From assembly GCF_902859585.1 (NCBI RefSeq), contig NZ_CADIJM010000013.1, forward strand, positions 1 through 64,000: a DNA stretch of 64,000 nucleotides, written 5' to 3'. Source of the stretch: Achromobacter animicus. Lineage in GTDB: Bacteria; Pseudomonadota; Gammaproteobacteria; Burkholderiales; Burkholderiaceae_B. The position numbers were made by a program, and so were the translations under genes. Below the pieces are notes generated by a model that made no database searches, was not told the origin of the DNA, and saw only the letters and a program-made list of their open reading frames with translations. Below, in pieces: positions 1-13,392 of this stretch. Each line of letters starts with the position of its first letter. Position 1 is the stretch's first letter.

Positions 1-87
1 TCTTTACCTGAGCGGCATTCCACCTTGCCACAGTGCGGCCACGAAGACAGTTTCTTCGTCACGGGTGTCGTGCAGGACGACTATTGA
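1..87 (+). CDS. possible 3' end of a truncated gene
   Basis: Frame 1 is open from the first base to a TGA at 85-87 and gives 28 residues ending GHEDSFFVTGVVQDDY. It contains a single CGH, which could be the end of a zinc-ribbon-like domain. The start lies outside the window, so no family can be assigned. It could equally be chance, since 28 open codons are not rare at this GC content. Confidence 0.3.
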   Translation, partial: SLPERHSTLPQCGHEDSFFVTGVVQDDY

Positions 88-211
88 GCTTCAGATTCCC
101 TCGGGCGCATCGACGGCGCTCGCCTCCCCGGTGACCACGACGCCGTGCTACGAGGGTCTTTGGTTTGTGGCGCTACAAGACCTGTGGTCAGGGAAGGAGA
201 TCTGCGGGGCC

Positions 212-247
212 GCCGGGTTGCTGCCGCCCGGACGGCGGCAACCCGGC
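212..247. repeat. 36-nt hairpin
   Basis: Two 15-nt arms (starting GCCGGGTTGC and ending GCAACCCGGC) flank a 6-nt loop with one imperfect pair. There is no T tract after it, so it is not a textbook intrinsic terminator. It may be a mobile repeat or an RNA-stabilising structure. Confidence 0.6.
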
Positions 248-464
248 ATTGGGTCGGTGGGGCGTCGTGGCGGTGGTCGCTTGCGCGCTGGTGACGATTG
301 GCTTGCTAATGGGCCGCCGTCACGGGGGGAGGGGCGGTGATGGGCGGCGCGGCGACGGCCAGCCACAACTTGGCGACCAGTTCGCTCCGCCCATCGGGCA
401 CTGGAGTTCAATTGACGATTAATGGCGACTCCGCTTGAACTTGACGAGAGCGTCTGCCGCTGCC

Positions 465-477
465 GGTGTCTGACACC
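465..477. repeat. GGTGTCTGACACC interspersed palindrome
   Basis: A 13-bp odd-length palindrome, perfect around its central base. Identical copies lie in intergenic DNA at 13226-13238 and 42785-42797, with a near copy at 23118-23130. All are outside genes. Confidence 0.75.
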
Positions 478-518
478 CTTGGGAGACGCACTTGGTATGA
501 AGCGAATCTCACCAGGCT

Positions 519-588
519 GTCAGACACCTGATTCGGTCTTACGAATTTGTGAGTGTCAGACACCGGAATCGGTCCTACGAATCTGCGG
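519..588. repeat. 35-bp tandem direct repeat containing TGTCAGACACC
   Basis: Two adjacent units start at 519 and 554. Each begins TGTCAGACACC and continues with a diverged ATTCGGTCTTACGAATTTG / AATCGGTCCTACGAATCTG tail. The unit head is the same palindrome core as at 465. Confidence 0.65.
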
Positions 589-785
589 GTGAAAGGCACC
601 AAGACCAAAGGCAGCCACACGCGAAGCGTCATCGCTACGCCGCAAGACGCTGAGTAAGTCGCCGGAGGCCGCCCGCGCGGCCGAACGGAGACGGGCACCG
701 CAAGGTGCTTCTGACCCGAAGAGTTCTACACAAAAATGCCAAGCACGCCGACCGCCCCAACGGCTTGAAGACTTGAATTGCCAGA

Positions 786-950
786 GTCCGGTGCGGTGGC
801 GGCCCGGGGCGCGCGGGGCGTCGATAAGCCCGAGGGAATCGGAAGGCAGTCGCCGGAGGCGACAACGACGATGACGACGGGGCAGTCCGGAGCGAAGGCT
901 CCGGACCGCAATCGTGGCCCCGCGCGCCCCGGGCCGCCACCGTGCCGGAC
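786..950. repeat. long inverted repeat, 34-bp arms
   Basis: Arms at 786-819 and 917-950 are reverse complements at 32 of 34 positions and enclose about 97 bp that contain two smaller hairpins (GTCGCC/GGCGAC near 849 and GTCCGGAGC/GCTCCGGAC at 885-906). The arrangement resembles a non-coding MITE- or REP-type unit. The right arm belongs to the 77-bp repeat shared with 24660-24736. Confidence 0.7.
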
Positions 951-961
951 GTCTTAAGAAC
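885..961. repeat. 77-bp repeat, copy 1
   Basis: Identical in sequence to 24660-24736 over 77 bp, including the hairpin GTCCGGAGC-GAAG-GCTCCGGAC and the GC-rich tail ending CTTAAGAAC. It ends 39 bp downstream of the stop of the minus-strand M61 peptidase. The second copy has the same position and orientation relative to the minus-strand M20 peptidase. Confidence 0.85.
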
Positions 962-999
962 CCAAGCCTAGGGGAAGCCACGGGACCATCCCAAACGCC

Positions 1000-2772
1000 T
1001 CAAACCAATACACACTCCGAAGCCTCAGGCCCACTCAACCGCACCCGAAACTCCCGGAGTTCATCCCGCCGAAAAACATGCACATTCACCCGATCCCCAG
1101 CCCGGTACTGCGCCAACAGCAACTCCAACCCCGCCGGCGCATCCACCCGCAGCCCATCGATCGCCACCAACACATCCCCGGCAGACAACCCACCCTTATG
1201 TCCAGCCCCGCCTTCAAGCACGGTCGCCAGCGTCAGTGACTCACCTTGCTTGCGCGTCCGCACGTCCAATGACGGGATATTGGCCGACGCCTTCCACTGC
1301 AGCTTTACACCCTGCGTTTCAAGCAAGTCAGCCAACGGCACATCCGCCGTCCCGTAAGCATGCCGAGCGATGAACCGCCGCGTATCCACGCCCGTCGCTT
1401 CCTCGATCAGCGCGGGCAATCCATCCTCCGGCAACCCTTGCGGCTTGCCTCGATAGAAATCCCGCCCATAGCGATCCCACAACAACCGCATCACATCATC
1501 CAGCGAACGCGCGCCAGAGGATTCGTCCCGGATCAGCAGGTCCAACCCCAGCGCCACCAACGCGCCCTTCGTGTAATAGCTCACCAACGCGTTCGGCGAA
1601 TTCTCGTCCTGCTTGTAATACCGCGTCCAAGCATCGAAAGAGCTTTCGGCAACCGACTGCTTATGCCGCCCCGGCGTGCGCGCCACGCTCGTGATCGTCT
1701 TGCCCAGCAGACGCAAGTAATCCGCACGCGTGATCGCGCCCGAGCGCAACAGCAGCAGATCGTCGTAGTAAGACGTAAAGCCCTCAAACACCCACAACAA
1801 CCGCGTCAGATCCGGCTGCGAAAGATCGTAAGGCGCGAACACATCCGGCTTGATCCGCTTCACGTTCCAGGTATGGAAATACTCGTGGCTCACCAGCCCA
1901 AGGAATCCCCGGTAGCCGTCGCCCTGGCCTTGCTGGCCCAGCACAGGCAGGTCCTTGCGCGCCGTCATCAGTGCCGTGCTTGCGCGATGCTCCAGACCCC
2001 CGTAGCCGTCGCCCGTCACCATCGTCATGAACACATAGCGGTCCGCGCTGTCCAGGAACGGCGCCCGCTTCGTGCGCGGTTCGAAAAACGCAATCTGCGT
2101 CTCGCAGATCTTCTTCACGTCTTCCGTAATCCGCGCCAGATCCAGATTCGGCGCAACCCCCGTGAACACCAGCTCGTGCTCCGCGCCGTGCGCCACAAAG
2201 CGCGACACCTGCGGCGTGCCCATTTCGACAGGGTGATCGATCAGCGCGTCATAGTCCGGCGCCAGATACAGCCCGAAGCCGTGCCGCCGTGCCGCGCCCT
2301 TGTGGCCTGCGGCCTCTGGCAGGCTCGTGTACACCTTCCAGCCGTCGATGCCTCGCGGCGGCGCCAGGTCCACCAGGCAGGGTTCATGGTCCTGGCCCTG
2401 CACGCGCAGGAACACGCTCGTACCGTTGAAGAACCCGTGCGTCTCGTCCAGATGCGCGCCGCGCACCGACAGATCCCACGCATACACCGTGTATTCAATC
2501 CGCAGCGGCCCCTCGCAAGGCGCTGCCTGCCACGTGTGGTTGTCTGTTTTGTCGACATTCACCCGCCGCGTTCCCGAATAGGCGGTCAGCGACTCGATCT
2601 GCCGCGAGAAATCGCGAATCAGGTAGCTGCCCGGAATCCATGCCGGCAGCGACAGGCGCTGGCCCGCGGGCGAGGGCGATGCGATCGTAAGGGTTATCCG
2701 GTAGCGGTGGCCGGCGGGATCGTGCGGCGCAAGGCGGTAAAGTATGGGCGGTACGTCATCAATTTTTTTCAT
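1000..2772 (-). CDS. M61 family metallopeptidase with PDZ domain
   Basis: A 590-residue protein of the M61 glycyl-aminopeptidase family. These zinc peptidases remove N-terminal residues from short peptides. The N-terminal beta domain contains the typical [15 protein letters not shown] stretch, GYGGLEHR lies near residue 257, and the zinc motif [12 protein letters not shown] starts near residue 296, followed by the downstream glutamate segment [10 protein letters not shown]. The C-terminal 100 residues form a PDZ domain ([14 protein letters not shown]). No signal peptide is visible, so a cytoplasmic location is likely. It is transcribed divergently from the enoyl-CoA hydratase, with 28 bp between the two start codons. 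The length is normal for the family. Confidence 0.93.
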   Translation of the reverse strand: MKKIDDVPPILYRLAPHDPAGHRYRITLTIASPSPAGQRLSLPAWIPGSYLIRDFSRQIESLTAYSGTRRVNVDKTDNHTWQAAPCEGPLRIEYTVYAWDLSVRGAHLDETHGFFNGTSVFLRVQGQDHEPCLVDLAPPRGIDGWKVYTSLPEAAGHKGAARRHGFGLYLAPDYDALIDHPVEMGTPQVSRFVAHGAEHELVFTGVAPNLDLARITEDVKKICETQIAFFEPRTKRAPFLDSADRYVFMTMVTGDGYGGLEHRASTALMTARKDLPVLGQQGQGDGYRGFLGLVSHEYFHTWNVKRIKPDVFAPYDLSQPDLTRLLWVFEGFTSYYDDLLLLRSGAITRADYLRLLGKTITSVARTPGRHKQSVAESSFDAWTRYYKQDENSPNALVSYYTKGALVALGLDLLIRDESSGARSLDDVMRLLWDRYGRDFYRGKPQGLPEDGLPALIEEATGVDTRRFIARHAYGTADVPLADLLETQGVKLQWKASANIPSLDVRTRKQGESLTLATVLEGGAGHKGGLSAGDVLVAIDGLRVDAPAGLELLLAQYRAGDRVNVHVFRRDELREFRVRLSGPEASECVLV

Positions 2773-2800
2773 GGCTCATATCTTATTACCGGAGACATTC

Positions 2801-3577
2801 ATGAGCGAGTCGTTTGTACTGGTCGAAACCCGGGGCCGAGTCGGCCTGCTGACGCTGAATCGTCCCAAGGCGCTCAACGCGCTGAACGATCAGCTCATGG
2901 ATGAACTCGGCGCCGCGCTGCTCGCGTTCGAGGCCGATCCCGAAATCGGCTGCGTCGTCATCACCGGCAGCGAAAAGGCCTTTGCCGCCGGCGCTGACAT
3001 CGGCGCCATGAAAGACTGGTCCTACATGGACGTCTACGGCAGCGAATACATCACCCGCAACTGGGAAACCCTCAAGCGCATCCGCAAGCCCGTCATCGCC
3101 GCGGTCGGCGGCTATGCGCTCGGCGGCGGCTGCGAACTCGCCATGATGTGCGACATCATCATCGCCGCCGACACCGCCAAGTTCGGCCAGCCCGAAATCA
3201 AGCTCGGCGTCATCCCCGGCGCCGGCGGCACGCAACGCCTGCCGCGCGCCGTCGGCAAGGCCAAAGCCATGGACCTCGCGCTGACCGCCCGCATGATGGG
3301 CGCCGAAGAAGCCGAACGCGCCGGTCTCGTCTCGCGCGTCGTCGCCGCCGACAAGCTGCTCGAAGAAGCCCTCGACGCTGGCACCGTCATCGCCTCCATG
3401 TCGCTGCCCTCCGTCATGATGGCCAAGGAATGCGTCAACCGCGCATTCGAGGGTTCGCTCAACGAAGGTCTGCTGTTCGAACGCCGCGTCTTCCACTCGC
3501 TCTTTGCCACGGAAGACCAGAAGGAAGGCATGGCCGCGTTCACCGAAAAGCGCAAACCCGACTTCAAACACCGTTAA
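2801..3577 (+). CDS. enoyl-CoA hydratase (crotonase family)
   Basis: A 258-residue crotonase, the usual family length, that should hydrate trans-2-enoyl-CoA to 3-hydroxyacyl-CoA in beta-oxidation. The oxyanion-hole segment FAAGADI and both catalytic glutamates are present, in GGGCELA near residue 111 and in GQPEIKLG near residue 132. The ATG at 2801 is chosen because it follows GGAGACATTC and matches the normal N-terminus; an in-frame ATG at 2744 would add 19 atypical residues and overlap the divergent gene. It sits alone on its strand and ends at a strong terminator. The acyl-chain preference cannot be read from sequence. Confidence 0.93.
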   Translation: MSESFVLVETRGRVGLLTLNRPKALNALNDQLMDELGAALLAFEADPEIGCVVITGSEKAFAAGADIGAMKDWSYMDVYGSEYITRNWETLKRIRKPVIAAVGGYALGGGCELAMMCDIIIAADTAKFGQPEIKLGVIPGAGGTQRLPRAVGKAKAMDLALTARMMGAEEAERAGLVSRVVAADKLLEEALDAGTVIASMSLPSVMMAKECVNRAFEGSLNEGLLFERRVFHSLFATEDQKEGMAAFTEKRKPDFKHR

Positions 3578-3625
3578 TCCTTGTTACGTCCGGGCCTGCA
3601 TCCCCAGCAGGCCCTTCATTGCCCC

Positions 3626-3651
3626 GCGCGCCCTATGACGGCGCGCTTTTT
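3626..3651 (+). terminator. intrinsic terminator after enoyl-CoA hydratase
   Basis: Perfect 7-bp stem GCGCGCC/GGCGCGC with a 7-nt loop followed by TTTTT. A second hairpin, GGGCCTGC/GCAGGCCC, lies just upstream around 3592-3614. Confidence 0.85.
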
Positions 3652-3835
3652 CATGGTCATCTACGGGCAATCCCCAGGTTTCGCCTTGAAACTTCTGGCT
3701 AGCACCTTGTTGCAGACTTCGGCCCTATCCTGATTGAGCGTCATCCCGAGGTGCCGCGCCAGAGCGGCTTGCCCCCCACACTGGCAAGTCCCGCGCGGCG
3801 GCTCGATTGCAAACAAAATCAAGAAGGAGCCTTGC

Positions 3836-5389
3836 ATGCGTATACCTACCGCTACCCGCCGGCTGTCCACGGCTGCGCTCGCCGGCGCGCTCAGCGTCTG
3901 CTTTCTCAATGTTGCCCAGGCTCAATCGCCGCAGTCCACGCTGCGGCTGGTCTCCGAGACGCCTTATCAGGCCGGCCAGGCCGCCGCTCCTCAGATGAGC
4001 GAGGCCGAGTTGCGCGACACCGCCATCGACGCCTACGTCTATGCGTATCCCATGGTGCTGATGGAACTGGCCCGCCGCCAGGCCACGGCCGTGCAAAGCC
4101 CGCTGGACGGCAAGGCGCCGATGAACCAGTTCGGCCACAAGGCCGCGTTCCCCGACCCGCGCGCCACCGACGCGCCGTGGCCTAGCGCCGACGCGCTGTA
4201 TTCCAGCCTGTGGTTCGACGTCTCGCGCGCCCCGCTCATCATCAGCCTGCCTGACACCGGCGGCCGCTACACCGTGCTGTCCGCGCTGGACATGTGGAGC
4301 GACGTCTTCGCCTCGCGCGGCACGCGCACCAACGGCCATGGCGCCCAGTCCTTCGCCATCGTCGGTCCGCACTGGAACGGCACCGTGCCGGCGGGCGTCG
4401 ACGTGATCCGCGCCCCGACCTCGACCGGCTGGCTGATCGGCTGGACGCAGGCCGGCGGTCCGCAGGACTACGCCGCGGTCAATCAGATCCAGTCCGGCAT
4501 GACGGCGCGGCCGCTGCTGGTGCCCGTGACCCCGGCCACCACGCCGCGCGGCCGCAATGCCGGCAACGCCTTCCCGCAGACCGGCTCCAGTGTCGGCACC
4601 GCACCGATCGGCAGCACGCTGCCCATGCCGGCCCCGGCGACCACCGTGCCCGATGGCACCCCGGCCGAGCAGGTCGCGGGCATGGATGCCGCCTCGTTCT
4701 TTGCCGTGTTCTTCGACGCGCTGCGCAACAACCCGCCGCATGCCAACGACACGCCCATGCTGGACCGCATGCGCCGCATCGGCCTGGATGACCGTCAGCC
4801 CTTCTCGTATGGCCGTCTGAGCCCGGCCGTGCAGCAGGCCCTGACGGATGCGCAACCGCTGGCGGGCCGCCGTATCGCCGACAACGTCTCGCGCCTGGCC
4901 ACGCCGATCAACGGCTGGAACACCGTGCTGACGGGCATCGGCACCTACGGCACCGACTACACGCGCCGCGCCGCCATCGCCTACGCCGGCCTGGGCGCGC
5001 CGACGCCGGAAGACGTGCTGTATCCGGTCACCGTGTCTGATTCGAAGGGCCGTCCGCTGGACTCGAACGAAGACTACGTGCTGCACTTCGACAAGGGTCA
5101 ACTGCCCCCGGCGCAGCTCTGGTCGCTGCATGTCTACAACAGCAAGTACGGCTTTGCCGAAAATCCGGCTAACCGCTACGTGATCCGCAGCACCGACGGC
5201 CTGAAGTACAACGCCGACGGCTCGCTCGACATCTACGTCCAGCGCCGTGATCCGGGCGAGTCCAAGCGCGCCAACTGGGTCAGCACGCCGGCCGCCGATG
5301 GTCCGTTCGTGCTCAGCATGCGTCTCTATGCGCCGCAGAACAGCGCCCTGGACGGGCAGTGGGCGCCGCCGCCGGTCAAGGAAGACTAA
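3836..5389 (+). CDS. secreted DUF1254/DUF1214 domain protein
   Basis: A 517-residue protein of the DUF1254/DUF1214 family, whose biochemical role is not established. The ATG at 3836 follows AAGAAGGAG and begins a clean Sec signal peptide (basic MRIPTATRR, a hydrophobic core, cleavage near AQAQS). The DUF1254 part (about residues 60-190) contains the AYVYAYPMVLME motif, and the C-terminal half carries the DUF1214 signature around LWSLHVYNSKYG. It is probably periplasmic. It is bounded by terminators on both sides and so is likely monocistronic. An upstream in-frame start at 3734 would mask the signal peptide. Confidence 0.88.
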   Translation: MRIPTATRRLSTAALAGALSVCFLNVAQAQSPQSTLRLVSETPYQAGQAAAPQMSEAELRDTAIDAYVYAYPMVLMELARRQATAVQSPLDGKAPMNQFGHKAAFPDPRATDAPWPSADALYSSLWFDVSRAPLIISLPDTGGRYTVLSALDMWSDVFASRGTRTNGHGAQSFAIVGPHWNGTVPAGVDVIRAPTSTGWLIGWTQAGGPQDYAAVNQIQSGMTARPLLVPVTPATTPRGRNAGNAFPQTGSSVGTAPIGSTLPMPAPATTVPDGTPAEQVAGMDAASFFAVFFDALRNNPPHANDTPMLDRMRRIGLDDRQPFSYGRLSPAVQQALTDAQPLAGRRIADNVSRLATPINGWNTVLTGIGTYGTDYTRRAAIAYAGLGAPTPEDVLYPVTVSDSKGRPLDSNEDYVLHFDKGQLPPAQLWSLHVYNSKYGFAENPANRYVIRSTDGLKYNADGSLDIYVQRRDPGESKRANWVSTPAADGPFVLSMRLYAPQNSALDGQWAPPPVKED

Positions 5390-5437
5390 GGTCCGGCAAG
5401 GGCGCGTCCGGCAGACGCGTATCTGTTAAGCCCATCG

Positions 5438-5473
5438 GGCGCGCGGTTTCCTGCAAGGGGCCGCGCGCCTTTT
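5438..5473 (+). terminator. intrinsic terminator after DUF1254 gene
   Basis: 9-bp stem GGCGCGCGG/CCGCGCGCC, then TTTT. Confidence 0.75.
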
Positions 5474-5582
5474 CATGAGCGGCGCGCGCTTGCGGACACG
5501 ACTCGGCGGGCCGCTCGCTCGTCCCCAATTTTCCCGCCGCAAGCGGGCGTTGTTGCCGCCTTACAAACGGCCGAAAGTTCAT

Positions 5583-5612
5583 TTGCTAGGGTGCAAAAAA
5601 CCAAGCTATACT
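5583..5612 (+). promoter_or_regulatory. candidate sigma-70 promoter of the atp operon
   Basis: TTGCTA (5583-5588), an 18-bp spacer and TATACT (5607-5612) lie about 90 bp before the atpI start, in the only AT-rich stretch between the upstream terminator and atpI. Position and spacing are right; activity is inferred. Confidence 0.6.
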
Positions 5613-5699
5613 CTGCGGGTTTGACGCTTGCGGGATAAGAAACATGCGCCTAAAAAAGCGCGTCGATTCCCTCAGGGCCAAGTTAAGCGGGGAAGTTTG

Positions 5700-6197
5700 A
5701 TGCAGCAGAGCTCCATGCAGCAAGGGCAGGGGAAGAAACCCGGTCTGAGGCCCGGCCTGGATCAGGATTCGATCGATCCGGATGTGGTGGAAGTTCTGGT
5801 ACTCAGTGACGCGGATCGCGCGGCGCTGAATGCACAAGCTAGCCGTGGGCTCTTGTTGGCATTGGCGGCGCAAGGCGCCATGGGGCTCGCAGCAGCAGTA
5901 ATAGCGGGGGTTGTCGGAGGGGCGGCGGCAGGTTGGTCGGCGCTGGCGGGGGCAGGAGCGTATTTCATACCCAATGCGTTGTTCGCATTGCGCCTGGCTG
6001 TCAGCGTTCGGGCCGGTAAGGCCAGTCCCTTTACCTTTCTCTCTGGTGAGTTGATCAAGTTGTTCGCAACGGCATTGCTGTTGTGGCTGCTTTCGCGTGT
6101 AACGCATGACTGGCTTGTCTGGCCTGCCGCGTTGCTCGGTCTGATACTCACATTGAAAGGCTATCTCCTGCTTCTGATGTTCCGCAGGCTGTCTTAG
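5700..6197 (+). CDS. atpI: ATP synthase protein I
   Basis: A 165-residue integral membrane protein, first gene of the ATP synthase operon. AtpI is thought to assist c-ring assembly and Mg2+ handling and is not part of the finished enzyme. An acidic hydrophilic N-terminal segment (about 55 residues) is followed by four hydrophobic segments. The ATG at 5700 is preferred over a TTG at 5628 because GGGGAAG lies 4 bases upstream of it. Identity rests on membrane topology and position directly before atpB. Confidence 0.85.
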   Translation: MQQSSMQQGQGKKPGLRPGLDQDSIDPDVVEVLVLSDADRAALNAQASRGLLLALAAQGAMGLAAAVIAGVVGGAAAGWSALAGAGAYFIPNALFALRLAVSVRAGKASPFTFLSGELIKLFATALLLWLLSRVTHDWLVWPAALLGLILTLKGYLLLLMFRRLS

Positions 6198-6273
6198 CGC
6201 CGAGTAAGTTGCGGCAAACGAAATCGTGGAATCGTCCGGTTCGCAAGGACCGGGCATACAGCAAATAGGATAG

Positions 6274-7161
<888 letters not shown>

Positions 7162-7224
7162 TCCCCCGAATTTCCGGCGTCGGCCACCCGGCCGGCACCG
7201 GATAGCAAGATTATCTTGCATTGA

Positions 7225-7522
<298 letters not shown>

Positions 7523-7558
7523 GGCACCGCCCGCCGGCAAATAGGTGGGTCATGACGC

Positions 7559-7596
7559 TGGCGGCGATGAGAGCAACGGCTCCATCGCCGGTCAGC
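7559..7596 (+). other. hairpin in the atpE-atpF spacer
   Basis: The 144-nt spacer contains CGGCGATGAG/CTCCATCGCCG, a stem of about 10 bp with one imperfect pair and an 8-nt loop and no T tract. It could protect the 3' end of a processed atpE message, but this is inferred only from its position. Confidence 0.4.
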
Positions 7597-7666
7597 AAAG
7601 TATCGAGTGCTCCGCGACGCCCCTTTCCGGGTGCGGTCGGAGCCGAAAGGTGTTAAAGGAACGACC

Positions 7667-8137
7667 GTGAATCTGAACGCGACGATCATTTTCCAGATGC
7701 TCGTGTTCTTCGTTCTGGGCTGGTTCACGATGAAATTCGTGTGGCCTCCCCTGACGAAGGCGATGGACGAGCGCCGCCAAAAAATCGCCGACGGCCTGGC
7801 CGCCGCCGAGAAGGGCAAAGCCGACCTGGCTCAAGCCCAGGCGCGCGTCAGTCTGATCGAGGCTTCTGCCAAGTCCGAAAACCACGCACGCATCATCGAG
7901 GCCGAGAAGCAAGCCGCCTCCCTGATCGAGCAGGCCCGCCGCGAAGCGGAAGCCGAACGTGCCCGCATCGTGGCGCAGGCTGCCCAGGATGCCGCGCAGG
8001 AAGTCCAGCGCGCCCGCGAAGCGTTGCGCGACGACGTCGCCGCGCTGGCCGTCAAGGGTGCTGAACAGATCCTCAAGCGCGAGGTTGACGCCCGCGCACA
8101 CGCCGAGCTGCTGAACCAGCTCCGCGCGCAGCTCTAA
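7667..8137 (+). CDS. atpF: F1Fo ATP synthase subunit b
   Basis: A 156-residue peripheral-stalk subunit, the same length as E. coli b. One N-terminal transmembrane helix ([18 protein letters not shown]) is followed by a long Ala/Glu/Arg-rich coiled coil that reaches F1. The GTG at 7667 is chosen because it follows AAAGGAACGACC and gives the standard N-terminus; an ATG at 7607 would put 20 polar residues before the membrane anchor. It ends 12 bp before atpH. Confidence 0.96.
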   Translation: MNLNATIIFQMLVFFVLGWFTMKFVWPPLTKAMDERRQKIADGLAAAEKGKADLAQAQARVSLIEASAKSENHARIIEAEKQAASLIEQARREAEAERARIVAQAAQDAAQEVQRAREALRDDVAALAVKGAEQILKREVDARAHAELLNQLRAQL

Positions 8138-8149
8138 TCCGGGACCGTC

Positions 8150-8689
8150 ATGGCTGAACTTTCCACTGTTGCCCGGCCCTACGCTGAAGCGCTCTTCAGC
8201 GCAGCGCGCGACGACAAGGCCGGTCTGCCGGCGTGGGCCGACCTGGTCAGCGAAATGTCGCAGGTCGCCTCCAACCCCGACGTGCGCGAGGCCATGGCCG
8301 ATCCGCGTCTGGGCGACAAGCAGCGCGTCGAACTGTTTACCGGCCTGATCAAGGCCGATTTGCCGCAAGCCGCCCATAATTTCATCGAGCTGCTGGTCGA
8401 AAACGACCGGCTGCTGCTGCTGCCCGAGATCGCCTCGCAATTCGTCGCGCTGCGGAATCGTCACGAAGGCACGGCGCAGGCGGAAATCACCAGCGCGTTC
8501 GAGCTCAGCGATGCCCAGGTCAAGGATCTGGTCGGCGCGCTTGAACAAAAATTCGGCCTCAAGCTCAAGCCCAGCGTTACCGTCGACCCGTCGTTGATCG
8601 GCGGCGTGCGCGTGGCCGTCGGCGACCAGGTGCTCGATACTTCCGTACAAGCCCAATTGGTCCGCATGCGCGATCAGCTCGCCGCTTAA
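8150..8689 (+). CDS. atpH: F1Fo ATP synthase subunit delta
   Basis: The 179-residue OSCP/delta subunit that ties the peripheral stalk to the top of F1. The N-terminal six-helix domain begins [15 protein letters not shown], and the C-terminal segment has the conserved [24 protein letters not shown] signature split over residues 145-170. It lies in the standard order between atpF and atpA. Confidence 0.97.
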   Translation: MAELSTVARPYAEALFSAARDDKAGLPAWADLVSEMSQVASNPDVREAMADPRLGDKQRVELFTGLIKADLPQAAHNFIELLVENDRLLLLPEIASQFVALRNRHEGTAQAEITSAFELSDAQVKDLVGALEQKFGLKLKPSVTVDPSLIGGVRVAVGDQVLDTSVQAQLVRMRDQLAA

Positions 8690-8717
8690 GGCTACTAACA
8701 GGATTCCAGGAGTCAAT

Positions 8718-10259
8718 ATGCAACTCAATCCCTCCGAGATCAGCGAACTGCTCAAGAGCCGCATCGAGGGCCTGGGCGCTTCGGCTGATGTCCGTACTCA
8801 GGGCACCGTCGTGTCCGTGACCGACGGTATTACCCGCATCCACGGCTTGTCCGACGTGATGCAGGGCGAAATGCTCGAATTCCCCAACAACGTTTTCGGT
8901 CTGGCGCTCAACCTCGAGCGTGATTCCGTCGGCGCCGTTATTCTGGGCGACTACACCGGCGTTTCCGAAGGCGACCAGGTCAAGACGACCGGCCGCATTC
9001 TGGAAGTTCCGGTTGGTCCGGAACTGAAAGGCCGCGTGGTCAACACGCTGGGCGAGCCGATCGACGGCAAGGGCCCGGTCAACGCCAAGGCCACCGACAT
9101 CATCGAAAAAGTGGCGCCTGGCGTTATCGCCCGCCGCTCGGTGTCGCAGCCGCTGCAAACCGGCATCAAGGCTATCGACTCGATGGTTCCCATCGGCCGT
9201 GGCCAGCGCGAACTGATCATTGGCGACCGCCAGACCGGCAAGACCGCCGTGGCCGTCGACACGATCATCAGCCAGAAGGGCAAGGGCGTCACCTGCGTGT
9301 ACGTCGCTATCGGCCAGAAGGCTTCGACGATCAACAACGTGGTCCGCAAGCTCGAAGAGCACGGCGCGATGGAATACACCATCGTCGTGGCCGCCTCGGC
9401 TTCCGACTCCGCCGCCATGCAGTACCTGGCCGCCTACGCCGGCTGCACGATGGGCGAATACTTCCGCGATCGTGGCGAAGACGCCCTGATCGTTTATGAC
9501 GATCTGACCAAGCAAGCCTGGGCCTACCGCCAGGTCTCGCTGCTGCTGCGCCGTCCGCCGGGCCGCGAAGCCTACCCGGGCGACGTGTTCTACCTGCACT
9601 CGCGTCTGCTGGAGCGTGCTGCTCGCGTCAACGAAGAGTACGTCGAGAAGTTCACCGAAGGCGCCGTCAAGGGCAAGACCGGCTCGCTGACCGCGCTGCC
9701 GATCATCGAAACCCAGGCAGGCGACGTGTCGGCCTTCGTTCCGACCAACGTGATCTCGATCACCGACGGCCAGATCTTCCTGGAAACCGACCTGTTCAAC
9801 GCCGGTGTCCGCCCCGCAATCAACGCCGGTATCTCGGTGTCGCGCGTCGGTGGCGCTGCCCAGACCAAGGTCGTCAAGAAGCTGTCCGGCGGTATCCGTA
9901 CCGACTTGGCGCAGTACCGTGAACTGGCCGCCTTCGCGCAGTTCGCCTCCGACCTGGACGACGCCACCCGTCGCCAGCTCGAGCGCGGCAAGCGCGTCGT
10001 TGAACTGCTCAAGCAGCCGCAATACCAGCCGCTGCAAGTGTGGGAACTGGCCGTCACGCTGTACACGGTCAACAACGGCTACCTGGATGACGTGGACGTG
10101 GCCCAAGTGCTGTCGTTCGAGAAGTCGCTGAAGGATCAGCTCAAGAGCAAGCACGCTGCTCTGATCCAGCGCATCGAAGACACCAAGGAACTGTCCAAGG
10201 ACGACGAGGCCGAACTGGCCGCCGCCGTTCAGGAATTCAAGAAGCACGGTGCTTTTTAA
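8718..10259 (+). CDS. atpA: F1Fo ATP synthase subunit alpha
   Basis: The 513-residue alpha subunit, matching the E. coli length. It is the non-catalytic nucleotide-binding subunit of the F1 hexamer. The Walker A motif GDRQTGKT begins at residue 169, the family signature [13 protein letters not shown] is at about 365, and [13 protein letters not shown] marks the N-terminal beta barrel. AGGAGTCAAT lies just before the ATG. Confidence 0.98.
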   Translation: MQLNPSEISELLKSRIEGLGASADVRTQGTVVSVTDGITRIHGLSDVMQGEMLEFPNNVFGLALNLERDSVGAVILGDYTGVSEGDQVKTTGRILEVPVGPELKGRVVNTLGEPIDGKGPVNAKATDIIEKVAPGVIARRSVSQPLQTGIKAIDSMVPIGRGQRELIIGDRQTGKTAVAVDTIISQKGKGVTCVYVAIGQKASTINNVVRKLEEHGAMEYTIVVAASASDSAAMQYLAAYAGCTMGEYFRDRGEDALIVYDDLTKQAWAYRQVSLLLRRPPGREAYPGDVFYLHSRLLERAARVNEEYVEKFTEGAVKGKTGSLTALPIIETQAGDVSAFVPTNVISITDGQIFLETDLFNAGVRPAINAGISVSRVGGAAQTKVVKKLSGGIRTDLAQYRELAAFAQFASDLDDATRRQLERGKRVVELLKQPQYQPLQVWELAVTLYTVNNGYLDDVDVAQVLSFEKSLKDQLKSKHAALIQRIEDTKELSKDDEAELAAAVQEFKKHGAF

Positions 10260-10357
10260 GAAAGTGATGGGTTAGGCGTCCCAGGCGCCTCACCCATCCT
10301 TCCCGGATGGTTGAGGCGCGAGCGGAACCCATCGGCCAGTCTTCACAGGAAAGCGCA

Positions 10358-12707
<2,350 letters not shown>

Positions 12708-12716
12708 GGAACCGAT

Positions 12717-13142
12717 ATGGCTACCCTGCATGTGGATGTGGTCAGCGCAGAGGAAGCGATCTTCACCGGCGAGGCGAAGTTCGTGGTTCTGCCTGGCGAG
12801 TCGGGTGAACTGGGCATTCTGCCCGGCCACACCCCGCTGATCTCGCGCATACGCCCCGGAACGGTCAAGATCGTTCGTGCCGACCAAGGCGAGGAAAACA
12901 TCTTCGTCGCCGGGGGTATCCTGGAAGTTCAGCCGGGCAGCGTGACGGTCCTGGCCGACACGGCTATCCGTGCCGCCGACCTCGACGAAGCCCGCGCCCT
13001 GGAAGCGCGCCAGAAGGCCGAACTGGCCCTGGCCAACGCCAAGGACAAGGCTGACATCGCTGTCGTCGAAGCCGAGCTCGCCATGCTGGCTGCGCAAGCC
13101 ATCGCGGCGCGCAAGCTGCGCCAAGGCGGCCGCTCGCACTAA
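12717..13142 (+). CDS. atpC: F1Fo ATP synthase subunit epsilon
   Basis: The 141-residue epsilon subunit, which couples gamma to the c-ring and inhibits ATP hydrolysis. The beta-sandwich N-terminal domain carries [17 protein letters not shown], and the C-terminal Ala-rich helical hairpin is complete. It starts 9 bp after atpD, and the operon ends at the terminator 36 bp beyond its stop. Confidence 0.97.
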   Translation: MATLHVDVVSAEEAIFTGEAKFVVLPGESGELGILPGHTPLISRIRPGTVKIVRADQGEENIFVAGGILEVQPGSVTVLADTAIRAADLDEARALEARQKAELALANAKDKADIAVVEAELAMLAAQAIAARKLRQGGRSH

Positions 13143-13177
13143 GCGGCAATGCGGTTTCCGGGCTTGTCCCGGCGTAC

Positions 13178-13207
13178 AAAAAAAGCGGCCCTCGGGCCGC
13201 TTTTTTT
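13178..13207. terminator. atp operon terminator
   Basis: AAAAAAAGCGGCCC-TC-GGGCCGCTTTTTTT, a near-perfect symmetrical hairpin with A and T tracts. It could work in both directions. Confidence 0.93.
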
Positions 13208-13225
13208 CATTCCTCTTTGTTGCAG

Positions 13226-13238
13226 GGTGTCTGACACC
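13226..13238. repeat. GGTGTCTGACACC interspersed palindrome
   Basis: Second exact copy, 19 bp past the atp terminator and before the next gene. Confidence 0.75.
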
Positions 13239-13392
13239 TGAATGCGTCCGATATTTTGCCGAGCCCGCGTCAACCTGCGCTGCCCCTCGGTGCTACGCCC
13301 TGTAGCGGCCTGCCGCAATGCGTTCACTACGAATAGTCGGCACGGGGTCTGCAACAGTAGCCTTCAGTTTTTGCGATGCAAACGAGGAAGGC

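Larger units (their letters stand above)
88..999. other. intergenic region rich in hairpins and short repeats
   Basis: About 0.9 kb without a convincing gene. It holds a 15-bp hairpin (212-247), copies of the TGTCTGACA palindrome with a 35-bp tandem duplication (465-588), a 34-bp inverted repeat (786-950) and one copy of the 77-bp repeat shared with 24660-24736. The short ORFs in it are mutually overlapping shadows of these GC-rich repeats. Confidence 0.6.

Noticed and set aside
165-422. 85-residue frame with a possible membrane segment
   Set aside because: No RBS, it overlaps a hairpin repeat, and other frames are equally open. Not enough to call a gene.
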